Assembly (NCBI GenBank): GCA_947258465.1
Contig: CAMYIQ010000189.1
Location: 1 to 9,999 of the forward strand
Reading direction: 5' to 3'
DNA: 9,999 nucleotides
From: an uncultured Erythrobacter sp.
GTDB taxonomy: Bacteria > Pseudomonadota > Alphaproteobacteria > Sphingomonadales > Sphingomonadaceae
Positions 1-7,423 of the stretch are shown piece after piece. Both the position numbers and the translations under genes were made by a program. Numbering within the stretch: the first letter of the stretch is position 1; the number at the start of each line of letters is the position of its first letter. The notes below the pieces were generated by a model, which was not told the DNA's origin, did not search any database, and saw nothing but the letters and a program-made list of their open reading frames with translations.

Positions 1-116
1 CTCGCCCAGCGGGCCGATTTTCCGCGCTCGTAGGAAAGAGTAGGGTCTCCGTCGATCTCCGCTCGCCGGAAGAAACCGCGCGGCGCATTCCTGCATGATC
101 AGGGGGAGAACCGACC

Positions 117-629
117 ATGCTGACCAGCGCCCTAGCTCTTGTCTTTGCCCAGGCTGCCGCACCGCCCGAGGCGCCGCCGCAGCAGCCACCGAGATGCGAA
201 GGCCCGGACCACGAGGCGTTCGATTTCTGGGTCGGCGAATGGGAGGTTTTTCCCAATGGCGGCGACCGGCGGGTGGCGGATAGCCTGATCGAGAAAGTCA
301 GCGCCGGCTGCGCCATTCGCGAAACCTGGATGCCGGTGCAGGGACGTGGCGGAACCAGTCTGAGCGCCTATGATCCGACCACCGGCGGATGGCATCAATT
401 GTGGGTAGGCGGCGCCCCCGGGCGCGTCTTCTTCGACGGCGGCGCGGTCGACGGCGTCATGGTGCTGACCGGCTATTGGGGCCGGAATGCACAGGGCAAG
501 CGCATACTCGTGCGGATGACCTATACGCTTGAAGACAATGGCAGCGTGCGACAATACGGGCAGGCAAGCGCGGATCACGGGCGGACGTGGTCGGATGCGT
601 TCGACTATCTCTACCGCCGCAAGGAATAG
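117..629 (+). CDS. Secreted DUF1579-like protein of unknown function
   Basis: This is a 170-residue protein. A short hydrophobic start (residues 2-15, ending AQAAA) reads as a signal peptide, and a Pro/Gln-rich linker follows to about residue 25. The mature part opens with the HEAFDFWVGEWEVF signature (residues 32-45). It continues with YDPTTGGWHQLWV and a GRTWSDAFDYLYRR tail. I recognise these as hallmarks of the widespread secreted DUF1579-like family, thought to form a lipocalin-like beta barrel. No catalytic residues are known and the function is unknown. The start is supported by a strong Shine-Dalgarno site, AGGGGGAG at 101-108, 8 nt before the ATG. The peroxidase gene begins 4 nt after the stop, so the two are probably co-transcribed. 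The family call comes from remembered pattern only; a profile search would settle it. Confidence 0.85.
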   Translation: MLTSALALVFAQAAAPPEAPPQQPPRCEGPDHEAFDFWVGEWEVFPNGGDRRVADSLIEKVSAGCAIRETWMPVQGRGGTSLSAYDPTTGGWHQLWVGGAPGRVFFDGGAVDGVMVLTGYWGRNAQGKRILVRMTYTLEDNGSVRQYGQASADHGRTWSDAFDYLYRRKE

Positions 630-633
630 ACCC

Positions 634-1113
634 GTGACCAGTATCGCCGATTTCACCGTCGCCACCAACACGGGCGACCAGCTCGATCTCAAGGACAAGC
701 TCGGCAAGGTGCTACTGGTGGTGAATACCGCCAGCAAATGCGGGTTCACCCCGCAATATGACGGGCTGGAGGAGCTGTTTCAGGACTATCGGGACAAGGG
801 TTTCGAAGTCCTCGCCTTCCCCTGCAACCAGTTCGGCAATCAGGAGCCGGGCGATGCGGAGGAAATTGCCGAATTCTGCAAGGTCAATTTCGGCCTCACC
901 TTTCCGCTTATGGCCAAGGTCGACGTAAACGGCGACGATTCCAGCCCGCTGTTCGATTGGATGAAGGCGGAAAAGCCGGGCCTGATGGGTTCGCGCGCGA
1001 TCAAGTGGAACTTCACCAAATTCCTGATCGACCGCGAAGGTAATGTCGTGAAGCGTTACGGCCCCGCCGATGCGCCCAAGACGATCGCCAAGGACATCGA
1101 AAAGCTCCTCTGA
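634..1113 (+). CDS. Glutathione peroxidase family (thiol peroxidase)
   Basis: This 159-residue protein reduces hydrogen peroxide and organic hydroperoxides, normally in the cytoplasm. It has a thioredoxin fold with the three family blocks: NTASKCGFTP with peroxidatic Cys36, FPCNQFGNQEPG at 62-73 with catalytic Gln70, and WNFTKF with Trp125 and Asn126. Cys replaces selenocysteine. A second cysteine, Cys82, sits where yeast Gpx3 and plant enzymes carry the resolving cysteine. By family knowledge, such enzymes often use thioredoxin rather than glutathione as reductant, so the name may mislead about the donor. I chose the GTG at 634 because AAGGA at 621-625 lies 8 nt upstream and the protein then begins just before the fold. 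An ATG at 529 in the same frame would overlap the upstream gene by 100 nt. The 4-nt gap after the upstream stop suggests translational coupling. Confidence 0.95.
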   Translation: MTSIADFTVATNTGDQLDLKDKLGKVLLVVNTASKCGFTPQYDGLEELFQDYRDKGFEVLAFPCNQFGNQEPGDAEEIAEFCKVNFGLTFPLMAKVDVNGDDSSPLFDWMKAEKPGLMGSRAIKWNFTKFLIDREGNVVKRYGPADAPKTIAKDIEKLL

Positions 1114-1118
1114 TCCGC

Positions 1119-1167
1119 CCACAGCCTGTGGAGAATTGACCGTGCGCGCGACTGGAGAATCGCGCGC
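1119..1167. repeat. Two small inverted repeats upstream of dnaE
   Basis: The 75-nt gap between the peroxidase and dnaE holds two hairpin-capable sequences. CCACAG-C-CTGTGG (1119-1131) is a perfect 6-bp inverted repeat. GCGCGCGA (1144-1151) and TCGCGCGC (1160-1167) form 8-bp arms around an 8-nt loop. Neither is followed by a T-run, so neither is a standard intrinsic terminator. TTGACC at 1136-1141 resembles a -35 element but has no convincing -10 at normal spacing. The region should contain the dnaE promoter; its exact layout cannot be read. Confidence 0.5.
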
Positions 1168-1188
1168 GCAAGCCGCATATTGCCCTCT

Positions 1189-4100
1189 ATGTCGTTCAAG
1201 CCCTTCGTTCCGTTTCGTATCCTGTCGGCCTATACGATGCTGGAGGGCGCGATCGATCCCAAGGCGATGGCCAAGCTGGCGAAAGAGCGCGGATTTCCGG
1301 CGATGGCGATCGCCGACCGCAACGGCCTGTATGGCGCGGTCATGTTCGCCAACGCCTGCAAGGCGGAAGGCATTCAGCCGATCATCGGCACGCTGTTGGG
1401 GGTCGCCCGCCCATCACGAGACGAGGGGGCGGAAGGCAAGCTGGTCGACTATTTGCCGCTCTACGCGCAGGACGAAGCCGGGTACGACAATCTCTGCCAT
1501 CTGGTTTCGAAAGCCCATCTCGATCGCCCGTTGGAGTTCGAACCGCATGTGCGGATGGAGGATCTCGGCGGACATACCGATGGGCTGATCGCCTTTACCG
1601 GTGCGAGCGAGGGCGGTCTTGCCCGCCTGCTCGCTGAGGGACAGCAGGACCATGCCGAAGCGCTGCTCGAGAGGTTGCAGGCGCTGTTTCCCGAGCGGCT
1701 CTATATCGAGCTGGCCCGGCGCGGAGACGAGGTCGAGGAGCGCGCCGAAACCGCGCTGATCGATCTCGCTTACGCGCGCGATCTGCCGCTGGTGGCGACC
1801 AACCCCGCCAACTTTGCCGAACCGCATATGCACAAGGCGCATGACGCCATGCTGTGCATCGCGGGCTCGACGCATATCGATGCCGAGGAGCGCGCCCGGT
1901 CGAACCCCGAAAGCTATGTGAAGACCTACCACATGATGGAGGAGGCCTTCGACGATCTGCCCGAAGCGGTGCAGAACACGCTCGTCGTGGCGCAGCGCTG
2001 CGCTTATGCGCCGCCTTATCGCAAACCGATCCTGCCCAGCCTTGCCGGTGATCTCGAGGGCGAGGCGCGGATGCTGGAAGAAGACGCGCGCAAGGGATTG
2101 GAAGCGCGGCTGGAACCCTATGGGGAAATGAGCGAGGAGGAGCGCAAGGTCTATTTCGACCGGCTTAAGTTCGAAGTCGATATCATCAACCAGATGGGCT
2201 TCCCCGGCTATTTCCTGATCGTTGCCGACTTCATCAAATGGGCCAAGGACCACGACATTCCCGTGGGGCCGGGGCGCGGTTCGGGTGCGGGCAGCCTGGT
2301 GGCCTGGGCACTGACGATCACCGATCTCGACCCGATTCAGCTCGGCCTGCTGTTCGAGCGTTTCCTCAATCCGGAACGCGTTTCGATGCCCGACTTCGAT
2401 ATCGACTTCTGCGAAACGCGGCGCGGCGAGGTGATCCGCTACGTCCAGCAGAAATACGGGCACGACCACGTCGCGCAGATCATCACCTTCGGCAAGCTGA
2501 AAGCGCGCGCCGTACTGCGCGATACGGGCCGCATCCTGCAGATGAGCTACGGCCATGTCGATCGGCTGTGCAAGATGGTGCCCAACCACCCGACCGACCC
2601 GTGGACGCTGCCGCGCGCCCTGAACGGCGCGGCCGATTTCAAGCGCGAATACGACAATGACAACGAGGTAAAACGTCTCGTCGATCTGGCGATGCAGCTC
2701 GAGGGCTTCCCGCGCAACAGCTCGACGCACGCCGCCGGCGTGGTGATTGGCGACCGTCCGCTGGCCAAGCTGGTCCCACTTTACCGCGATCCGCGCTCGG
2801 ACATGCCGGTCACGCAATACGACATGAAGAATGTCGAGAGCAGCGGCCTGGTCAAGTTCGACTTTCTCGGGCTGAAGACGCTGTCGGTGCTCAAGAAGGC
2901 GGTCGATCTGCTCAAGCGGCGCGAGATCGATATCGACCTGTCGCAACTGCCGCTCGACGATCCCAAGGTCTACGAACTGATGAAGGCGGGTAACACGGTC
3001 GGCGTGTTCCAGCTCGAATCGGAAGGTATGCGGCGCACGCTGACGGCGGTGAAGCCGACCAATTTCGGCGACATCATCGCACTCGTCTCGCTCTACCGTC
3101 CGGGGCCGATGGACAACATCCCGCTGTTCGGCAAGCGCAAGGCGGGCGAGGTCGAAATCGAGTATCCGCACGCCAAGCTCGAGGGTATCCTCGCCGAAAC
3201 CTACGGCATCTTCGTCTACCAGGAACAGGTCATGCAGGCCGCGCAGATCCTCGCCGGATATTCGCTCGGCGATGCGGACCTTTTGCGCCGTGCAATGGGC
3301 AAGAAGGTGCAGGCGGAAATGGACATCCAGCGCACCCGTTTCGTCGAAGGCTGCAAGGAAGTCAGCGGGATCGAGAAGGCCGAGGCCAACGCGCTGTTCG
3401 ACTTGATCGACAAGTTCGCCGGCTATGGCTTCAACAAGTCGCACGCCGCCGCTTACGCATTGCTCGCCTACCAGACCGCGTGGCTCAAGGCGCATTACCC
3501 GGAAGAATTCTACGCCGCATCGATGTGCTTCGACATGCACCAGTCGGAAAAACTGGCGATTTTCGTCGACGATGCCCGGCGCAGCGGGATCAAGGTGCTG
3601 CCGCCATCGCTCAACCATTCGGAAGCCGAATACACGGTCGAGCAGACCGACGATGGCTATGCCGTGCGTTACGCGCTGGCCGGCATCCGCAATGTCGGAG
3701 AACGGGCGATGGAAGCGATCGTCGACGAGCGCGAGGCGGCGGGCAAGTTCGAGAGCCTGAAGGATTTGTTCGAGCGCCTGCCCAAGGGGTCGATGAATTC
3801 ACGCCAGCTCGAAGCGCTCATCAGCGCGGGCGCACTGGACGAGTTCGAACCCAATCGCGCCAAGCTGATGGCCAATGCCGATATGCTGCTGGCAGTCGCC
3901 GACGCGGCCGAGCGGGAACGCTCGAGCGGGCAGGCGGGGCTGTTCGGCGGCGAGGATGCCGCGGTCGAGGATACGCTGCGTTTGAAAGACGCCGAAGACT
4001 GGTCGCTGAGCGAAGCCCGCAATCGCGAAAAGGAGAATATGGGCTTTTCGTTCAAGGAACATGCGACGGCCGCCTATCGCGAAATCGCCAGTGCGCAGGG

Positions 4101-4680
4101 CGCGCGGTCGCACGCTTCGCTCATGGCTGGCGGTGTGCCGGGCGGAGGCCGCATGGGCGCAGTGATGGCGGTCCAGGTCGAAAGCGCGAACAAGGGCACC
4201 ACGAAGCGTGGTAAACCTTTCATCCGCGCCGATTTTTCCGACAGTTCGGGACAGTTCAGCGCTGCCTGCTTCGAGGAAGGGCTGGTCGATAAATTCCTCG
4301 AATGGGCCGAGAACGGTACCTGCGTGAAACTCGATATCGAACTCGACAGCCCGAGCCCCGACGAACCGCCCCGGATCACCGTGCGCGGCGCGGTGCCGCT
4401 CGAGGCGGTAAAGGGCAGCATGGCGATGCTGCTCACGCTCGAGGTGGAGAGCGTCGATGCGCTCACGCAGCTCGCGCTCGAACTGGGGGAGAAGGGAGCC
4501 GGCGGCGACGAGGTGCTCGCCACATTGCTCACCGGAGACGCGACCCCGCCCGTAATGCGACTGGGGCGAACATTTTCTATCGACGGAGACGTTGCCGAAC
4601 GCTTGGCAAGCGTGCCCGGTCTTGCCAAGGTGCAGTTGACCGCGCGACGGGGGAAGGCAAACTTGCGCCTCGTCGCCTGA
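1189..4680 (+). CDS. dnaE: DNA polymerase III subunit alpha
   Basis: This 1163-residue protein is the catalytic subunit of the replicative polymerase, close in length to E. coli DnaE (1160). It starts with a PHP domain (about 1-270). The C-family polymerase core follows, with PVGPGRGSGAG at 358-368. The metal-binding aspartates are Asp402 and Asp404 (PDFDIDF) and Asp558 (VKFDFLGL), matching E. coli D401, D403 and D555. NKSHAAAYALLAYQTAWLK lies in the fingers region. Helix-hairpin-helix segments follow, then an internal clamp-binding motif QAGLF (915-919) and an OB fold (about 985-1065). The PHP histidines are lost (RILSAY where active PHP domains have HxHS-like sequence), so it probably lacks PHP exonuclease activity and relies on a separate DnaQ. 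Length and motifs argue against the shorter error-prone DnaE2/ImuC. I chose ATG 1189 by homology to MSFxPFVPLRI-type starts. TTG 1180 is in frame, and no clear Shine-Dalgarno decides between them. Confidence 0.97.
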   Translation: MSFKPFVPFRILSAYTMLEGAIDPKAMAKLAKERGFPAMAIADRNGLYGAVMFANACKAEGIQPIIGTLLGVARPSRDEGAEGKLVDYLPLYAQDEAGYDNLCHLVSKAHLDRPLEFEPHVRMEDLGGHTDGLIAFTGASEGGLARLLAEGQQDHAEALLERLQALFPERLYIELARRGDEVEERAETALIDLAYARDLPLVATNPANFAEPHMHKAHDAMLCIAGSTHIDAEERARSNPESYVKTYHMMEEAFDDLPEAVQNTLVVAQRCAYAPPYRKPILPSLAGDLEGEARMLEEDARKGLEARLEPYGEMSEEERKVYFDRLKFEVDIINQMGFPGYFLIVADFIKWAKDHDIPVGPGRGSGAGSLVAWALTITDLDPIQLGLLFERFLNPERVSMPDFDIDFCETRRGEVIRYVQQKYGHDHVAQIITFGKLKARAVLRDTGRILQMSYGHVDRLCKMVPNHPTDPWTLPRALNGAADFKREYDNDNEVKRLVDLAMQLEGFPRNSSTHAAGVVIGDRPLAKLVPLYRDPRSDMPVTQYDMKNVESSGLVKFDFLGLKTLSVLKKAVDLLKRREIDIDLSQLPLDDPKVYELMKAGNTVGVFQLESEGMRRTLTAVKPTNFGDIIALVSLYRPGPMDNIPLFGKRKAGEVEIEYPHAKLEGILAETYGIFVYQEQVMQAAQILAGYSLGDADLLRRAMGKKVQAEMDIQRTRFVEGCKEVSGIEKAEANALFDLIDKFAGYGFNKSHAAAYALLAYQTAWLKAHYPEEFYAASMCFDMHQSEKLAIFVDDARRSGIKVLPPSLNHSEAEYTVEQTDDGYAVRYALAGIRNVGERAMEAIVDEREAAGKFESLKDLFERLPKGSMNSRQLEALISAGALDEFEPNRAKLMANADMLLAVADAAERERSSGQAGLFGGEDAAVEDTLRLKDAEDWSLSEARNREKENMGFSFKEHATAAYREIASAQGARSHASLMAGGVPGGGRMGAVMAVQVESANKGTTKRGKPFIRADFSDSSGQFSAACFEEGLVDKFLEWAENGTCVKLDIELDSPSPDEPPRITVRGAVPLEAVKGSMAMLLTLEVESVDALTQLALELGEKGAGGDEVLATLLTGDATPPVMRLGRTFSIDGDVAERLASVPGLAKVQLTARRGKANLRLVA

Positions 4681-4687
4681 AAACACA

Positions 4688-4789
4688 GTCATTGCGAGCA
4701 GAAGGCGACGCAATCCATCACCCGCCATCGCTCGCGACGGCGATGTTCGAAGCTGGATTGCCGCGTCGCCTTCGTCTCCTCGCGGTGAC
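4688..4789. repeat. Long imperfect palindrome of dispersed-repeat type
   Basis: The arms are 4688-4717 (GTCATTGCGAG ... CAATCCA) and 4754-4789 (TGGATTG ... CTCGCGGTGAC). They contain a perfect 11-bp match, GAAGGCGACGC at 4701-4711 against 4763-4773. The outer 11-bp match has two differences that become G-U pairs in RNA, and the inner 7-bp match has a 2-nt bulge. The loop (4718-4753) carries its own CATCGC/GCGATG hairpin (4726-4731 and 4740-4745). The GTCATTGCGAG...CAATCCA core is a pattern I recognise from intergenic palindromes scattered through many bacterial genomes. There is no coding signal inside. It fills nearly all of the dnaE-ligase gap and may terminate or attenuate the dnaE transcript. 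Confidence 0.8.
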
Positions 4790-4805
4790 CGAATTGGAGA
4801 GGAGA
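4775..4805 (+). promoter_or_regulatory. Possible anti-Shine-Dalgarno hairpin before the ligase
   Basis: TCTCCTC (4775-4781) is fully complementary to GAGGAGA (4799-4805), which is the core of the ligase ribosome binding site, with a 17-nt loop. CTC of the same strand segment (4779-4781) also belongs to the outer arm of the upstream palindrome, so the two folds compete. Whether this controls translation is inference. Purine-rich ribosome sites often find a complement by chance. Confidence 0.3.
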
Positions 4806-4809
4806 GAGT

Positions 4810-6408
4810 ATGCCGCTTGGCGCGATGCAGGACTGGAGCATGCGGATTTCGCATGTAATCGACCACGCAGCCCGGGAAGCCCCCGACCGCGAAATCGTCA
4901 CCCGCTGGGCCGATGGCAGCGAAACCCGAACCGACTGGGCGGGTATCCATCGCGATGCCCGGAAAATGAGCCAGGCGCTTCAGGCGCTGGGTCTGAAAAA
5001 GGGCGACAAGGTTGCCAGTTTGGCGATGAACCATGCGCGTCACCTCGTCAGCTGGTTCGGCGTCGCGGGGATGGGCGGCGTGCTGCACACCTGCAACCCG
5101 CGCCTGTTCGAGGACCAGCTCGAATACATCGTCAACCACGCGGAAGACAAAGTCATGCTCTACGACGCGGCCTTCCAGCCGATCGTCGACAAGATGCGCG
5201 ACAAATGGCCGACGGTCGAACACTATATCTGCTTCGATTCGAGCGAGCATACGACCAGTTTCGAAGACTGGATCGGCGCGCAGGATGGCGATTTCGAATG
5301 GGTCGATGGCGACGAGCGCGACCCGTGCATGATCTGCTACACCAGCGGGACCACGGGCCATCCCAAGGGCGTCCAGTACGAACACCGCTCGACCATGCTG
5401 CACGCGATTGCCGGGCTGCAGCCCGCGGCGTTCAATTTCAGCTCCTCCAGCGTGATGCTGCCGGTCGTGCCGATGTTCCACGCGGCTAGCTGGGGCCTGC
5501 CCTATGCCGGGGCCATGGCAGGGATCAAATTCGTGTTCAGCGCGGTGAACGATCCCGCCGTGCTCGACGAGGTCATGAAGACCGAAGGCGTCACCGATTC
5601 CGCCGGGGTACCGACCGTGTGGCTGGCACATTTCCAATATTGCGATGCCAACGGCCTCGATCTGCCCAAGCTCAAGGCGGCGACGATCGGAGGCAGCGCC
5701 GCGCCGCGCTTCATGATCGAGCGGCTGATGAAGAACGGCATTCGCGTCCAGCACGCCTGGGGGATGACCGAAACCAGCCCCATCGGCACGGTTGGCGGGC
5801 CGACCGGCAACTGGGACGAACTTACCTTCGATGAGAAGGTCGAGAAGACGATGAAGCAGGGCCGCCCGATTTTCGGCGTCGAACTGCGGACGGTCGATCT
5901 CGACGATCCGACCAAGGTGTTGCCGCGCGATGGCAAGACCTCGGGCGCGCTGCACATTCGCGGGCCGTGGGTGGTGAAGCGCTATTTCAAGGCCGAGGAA
6001 GATGCGATCGACGCAGATGGCTGGTTCAATACCGGGGACGTTGCGGTCCTCCACCCCGACGGGACGATGCAGATCACGGACCGGACCAAGGATGTGATCA
6101 AGTCGGGCGGCGAATGGATCAGCTCGGTCGAGCTGGAAAATGCCGCCGTCGGCCATCCCGCCGTGGCCGAGGCCGCCGCGATCGGCATGCCGCACCCCAA
6201 GTGGGACGAGCGCCCCGTGCTGTTCGTGGTCCGCAAGGACGGGCAGGACGTCGGCGCCGAAGATCTCACCAGCTTCCTTGCCGACAAAGTCGCCAAATGG
6301 TGGCTGCCCGATGCGGTCGAATTCGTCGACGACATCCCGCACACCGCCACCGGCAAGATCAGCAAGAAAGACCTGCGCAAGCGGTTCAGCGACTATACGC
6401 TCGGCTGA
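4810..6408 (+). CDS. AlkK-like fatty-acid--CoA ligase (AMP-forming)
   Basis: This 532-residue member of the ANL superfamily adenylates a carboxylic acid with ATP and transfers it to CoA. The core motifs are in order: YTSGTTGHPKG at 177-187 (phosphate-binding loop), HAWGMTE at 315-321, GWFNTGD at 404-410, DRTKDVIKSGGEW at 424-436 and the catalytic lysine of TGK at 516. From memory it aligns along its whole length with Pseudomonas AlkK: HTCNPRLFEDQLEYIVNHAEDKV, VVPMFHAASWG and KWDERP all have close counterparts. Medium- to long-chain fatty acids are therefore the likely substrates, but exact chain length cannot be read. The start has a very strong site, GGAGAGGAG, just upstream. A dispersed palindrome precedes it. 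No other beta-oxidation gene is next to it, so its physiological partners are unknown. Confidence 0.93.
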   Translation: MPLGAMQDWSMRISHVIDHAAREAPDREIVTRWADGSETRTDWAGIHRDARKMSQALQALGLKKGDKVASLAMNHARHLVSWFGVAGMGGVLHTCNPRLFEDQLEYIVNHAEDKVMLYDAAFQPIVDKMRDKWPTVEHYICFDSSEHTTSFEDWIGAQDGDFEWVDGDERDPCMICYTSGTTGHPKGVQYEHRSTMLHAIAGLQPAAFNFSSSSVMLPVVPMFHAASWGLPYAGAMAGIKFVFSAVNDPAVLDEVMKTEGVTDSAGVPTVWLAHFQYCDANGLDLPKLKAATIGGSAAPRFMIERLMKNGIRVQHAWGMTETSPIGTVGGPTGNWDELTFDEKVEKTMKQGRPIFGVELRTVDLDDPTKVLPRDGKTSGALHIRGPWVVKRYFKAEEDAIDADGWFNTGDVAVLHPDGTMQITDRTKDVIKSGGEWISSVELENAAVGHPAVAEAAAIGMPHPKWDERPVLFVVRKDGQDVGAEDLTSFLADKVAKWWLPDAVEFVDDIPHTATGKISKKDLRKRFSDYTLG

Positions 6409-6452
6409 ACCGCGCCTTTCCGCGCTATCCGAATCCCAGGGATTTCTACGAC

Positions 6453-6920
6453 ATGAAACGCCGTCCGCTTTCCATGCTCCTCGCCCCACTCGCACTGCTC
6501 GCCTGTACGCAGGCCGCCGCCGCCACGGTAATCGACGTAACCAAGACGCCGTGGTGCGGGTGCTGCAGCGAATGGGTAGAGCGGATGGAGGCCGCCGGCT
6601 TCACCGTCACCACGCGCGATGTCGATAATCTCGACCCGATTGCACGGGCAGCAGGGGTGCCCGACACGTTGCGCTCGTGCCATACGGCCGAGGTGGAAGG
6701 CTACACGATCGAGGGTCACGTTCCGGCCGCCGAGATCCGGCGACTGCTTGCCAGCCGCCCCGACGCTGTCGGCCTCAGCGTCCCCGGCATGGTCGCCGGT
6801 TCGCCGGGGATGGAGGTTCCGGGACGGTCCGACCCCTATATGGTCGTTCTGATCGGGCGCGACGGGAAGCACCGGGTATGGGCGCGCTACGAAGGCGATG
6901 CTCCGGCACATCGGCATTGA
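6453..6920 (+). CDS. Secreted DUF411 metal-binding protein
   Basis: This is a 155-residue protein of the DUF411 family (COG3019, predicted metal-binding). After a basic start (MKRR) and a hydrophobic stretch to about residue 24, the mature domain carries the family signatures. These are TPWCGCCSEWVE with Cys35, Cys37 and Cys38, SCHT at 75-78, YTIEGHVPA at 84-92, and SVPGMVAGSPGME (usually PGMPxGSPGME, so one position differs). These Cys and His residues are the probable copper or other metal ligands. LLAC at 15-18 could be a lipobox, making it a lipoprotein; otherwise cleavage after AAAA (21-24) would release it to the periplasm. AGGGA at 6438-6442 is a modest ribosome site, 10 nt from the ATG. 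It lies 44 nt after the ligase stop and 24 nt before the next gene. No copper export genes are nearby, so a role in copper handling is family-based inference. Confidence 0.88.
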   Translation: MKRRPLSMLLAPLALLACTQAAAATVIDVTKTPWCGCCSEWVERMEAAGFTVTTRDVDNLDPIARAAGVPDTLRSCHTAEVEGYTIEGHVPAAEIRRLLASRPDAVGLSVPGMVAGSPGMEVPGRSDPYMVVLIGRDGKHRVWARYEGDAPAHRH

Positions 6921-6944
6921 GATGGACATAGGGGGAGAGACCCG

Positions 6945-7376
6945 ATGAGCGAAACCTATATCGACCCGAGCCCGGCCAATTTCCAGGCGTTCAAGGATCT
7001 GCCGCGCGACGAGCCGATCCATATGCTCAACCTGCTGCTCTACCGCGACCTTGCGGAATATCCCGAAGGGCATGAGCATCACGGCAATGGCTGGAGCGGA
7101 CGCCGCGCCTATCAGGAATACGGCAAGACCAGCGGCCCGATCTTCCGCCGCGTGGGTGGTGAGATCGTCTGGCGCGGCGCGTTTCAGACGATGGTAACCG
7201 GCCCGGACGACATGCGCTGGCACGATGGCTTCGTCGCGCAATATCCCAATTCGGGCGTCTTCTTCGAGATGATCAAGGATCCCGACTACCAGCAGGCGGT
7301 GGTCAACCGCACTGCGGCGCTGACGGATAGCCGTCTTGTGCGGTTCAAGCCGGACGCGGCGGGCGAGGGGTTTTAG
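6945..7376 (+). CDS. DUF1330 family protein (ferredoxin-like fold)
   Basis: This is a 143-residue cytoplasmic protein without signal peptide or membrane segment. IHMLNLLLYRD near the start, the central YGKTSGPIFRRVGGEIVWRG, and FFEMIKDPDYQQAVVNRTAALTDSRLVR near the end fit the DUF1330 group. That group consists of small dimeric alpha/beta-barrel proteins with no agreed biochemical role. A very strong site, GGGGGAGAG at 6931-6939, supports the ATG. It follows the DUF411 gene by 24 nt, so they are probably co-transcribed; a shared function is not implied. Its TAG stop directly abuts the first base of the repeat-bounded DUF559 unit, which therefore serves as its 3' flank. The last six codons after FKPD are not recognisably conserved and might have been set by that insertion. 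Confidence 0.8.
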   Translation: MSETYIDPSPANFQAFKDLPRDEPIHMLNLLLYRDLAEYPEGHEHHGNGWSGRRAYQEYGKTSGPIFRRVGGEIVWRGAFQTMVTGPDDMRWHDGFVAQYPNSGVFFEMIKDPDYQQAVVNRTAALTDSRLVRFKPDAAGEGF

Positions 7377-7420
7377 CCTCCCCGGGACGGGGAGGGGGAC
7401 CACGTAGTGGTGGAGGGGCA
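7377..7420 (+). repeat. Left copy of the two-hairpin terminal repeat
   Basis: It consists of hairpin 1 CCTCCCCG-GGA-CGGGGAGG (7377-7395), a GGG spacer, hairpin 2 ACCAC-GTA-GTGGT (7399-7411), then GGAGGGGCA. It starts on the base after the DUF1330 stop codon. The same arrangement, inverted, lies at 7805-7850. Compared with that copy, hairpin 1 keeps its stem and changes only its loop, while hairpin 2 changes on both stem sides together. Confidence 0.9.
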
Positions 7421-7423
7421 CCT

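Noticed and set aside
1..116. Possible tail of an upstream protein (stop TAG at 31-33) or start of a divergent gene (ATG at 86 on the - strand)
   Set aside because: All the frames I read here stay open for this short stretch, no family sequence is recognisable, and no ribosome site supports the - strand ATG.
529..633. Earlier start (ATG 529) for the peroxidase
   Set aside because: It would add 35 residues unlike any peroxidase N-terminus and overlap the upstream gene by 100 nt. GTG 634 has a good ribosome site.
1136..1164. TTGACC as -35 of a dnaE promoter
   Set aside because: No acceptable -10 hexamer lies 16-18 nt downstream.
1194..1210. GTTC...GTTC at the start of dnaE as a LexA box
   Set aside because: The spacer is 9 nt, not 7, and the sequence lies inside the conserved coding start of dnaE.
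1414..3618. Long open frame on the - strand opposite dnaE
   Set aside because: It is an antisense shadow of a strongly conserved gene with GC-rich third positions. The translation is rich in Arg, His and Val, shows no family motif and has no ribosome site.
3799..6495. 898-codon open frame on the - strand opposite the dnaE end and the ligase
   Set aside because: It crosses two well-supported + strand genes and an intergenic palindrome, has no recognisable domain, and its length is explained by GC-driven scarcity of stop codons.
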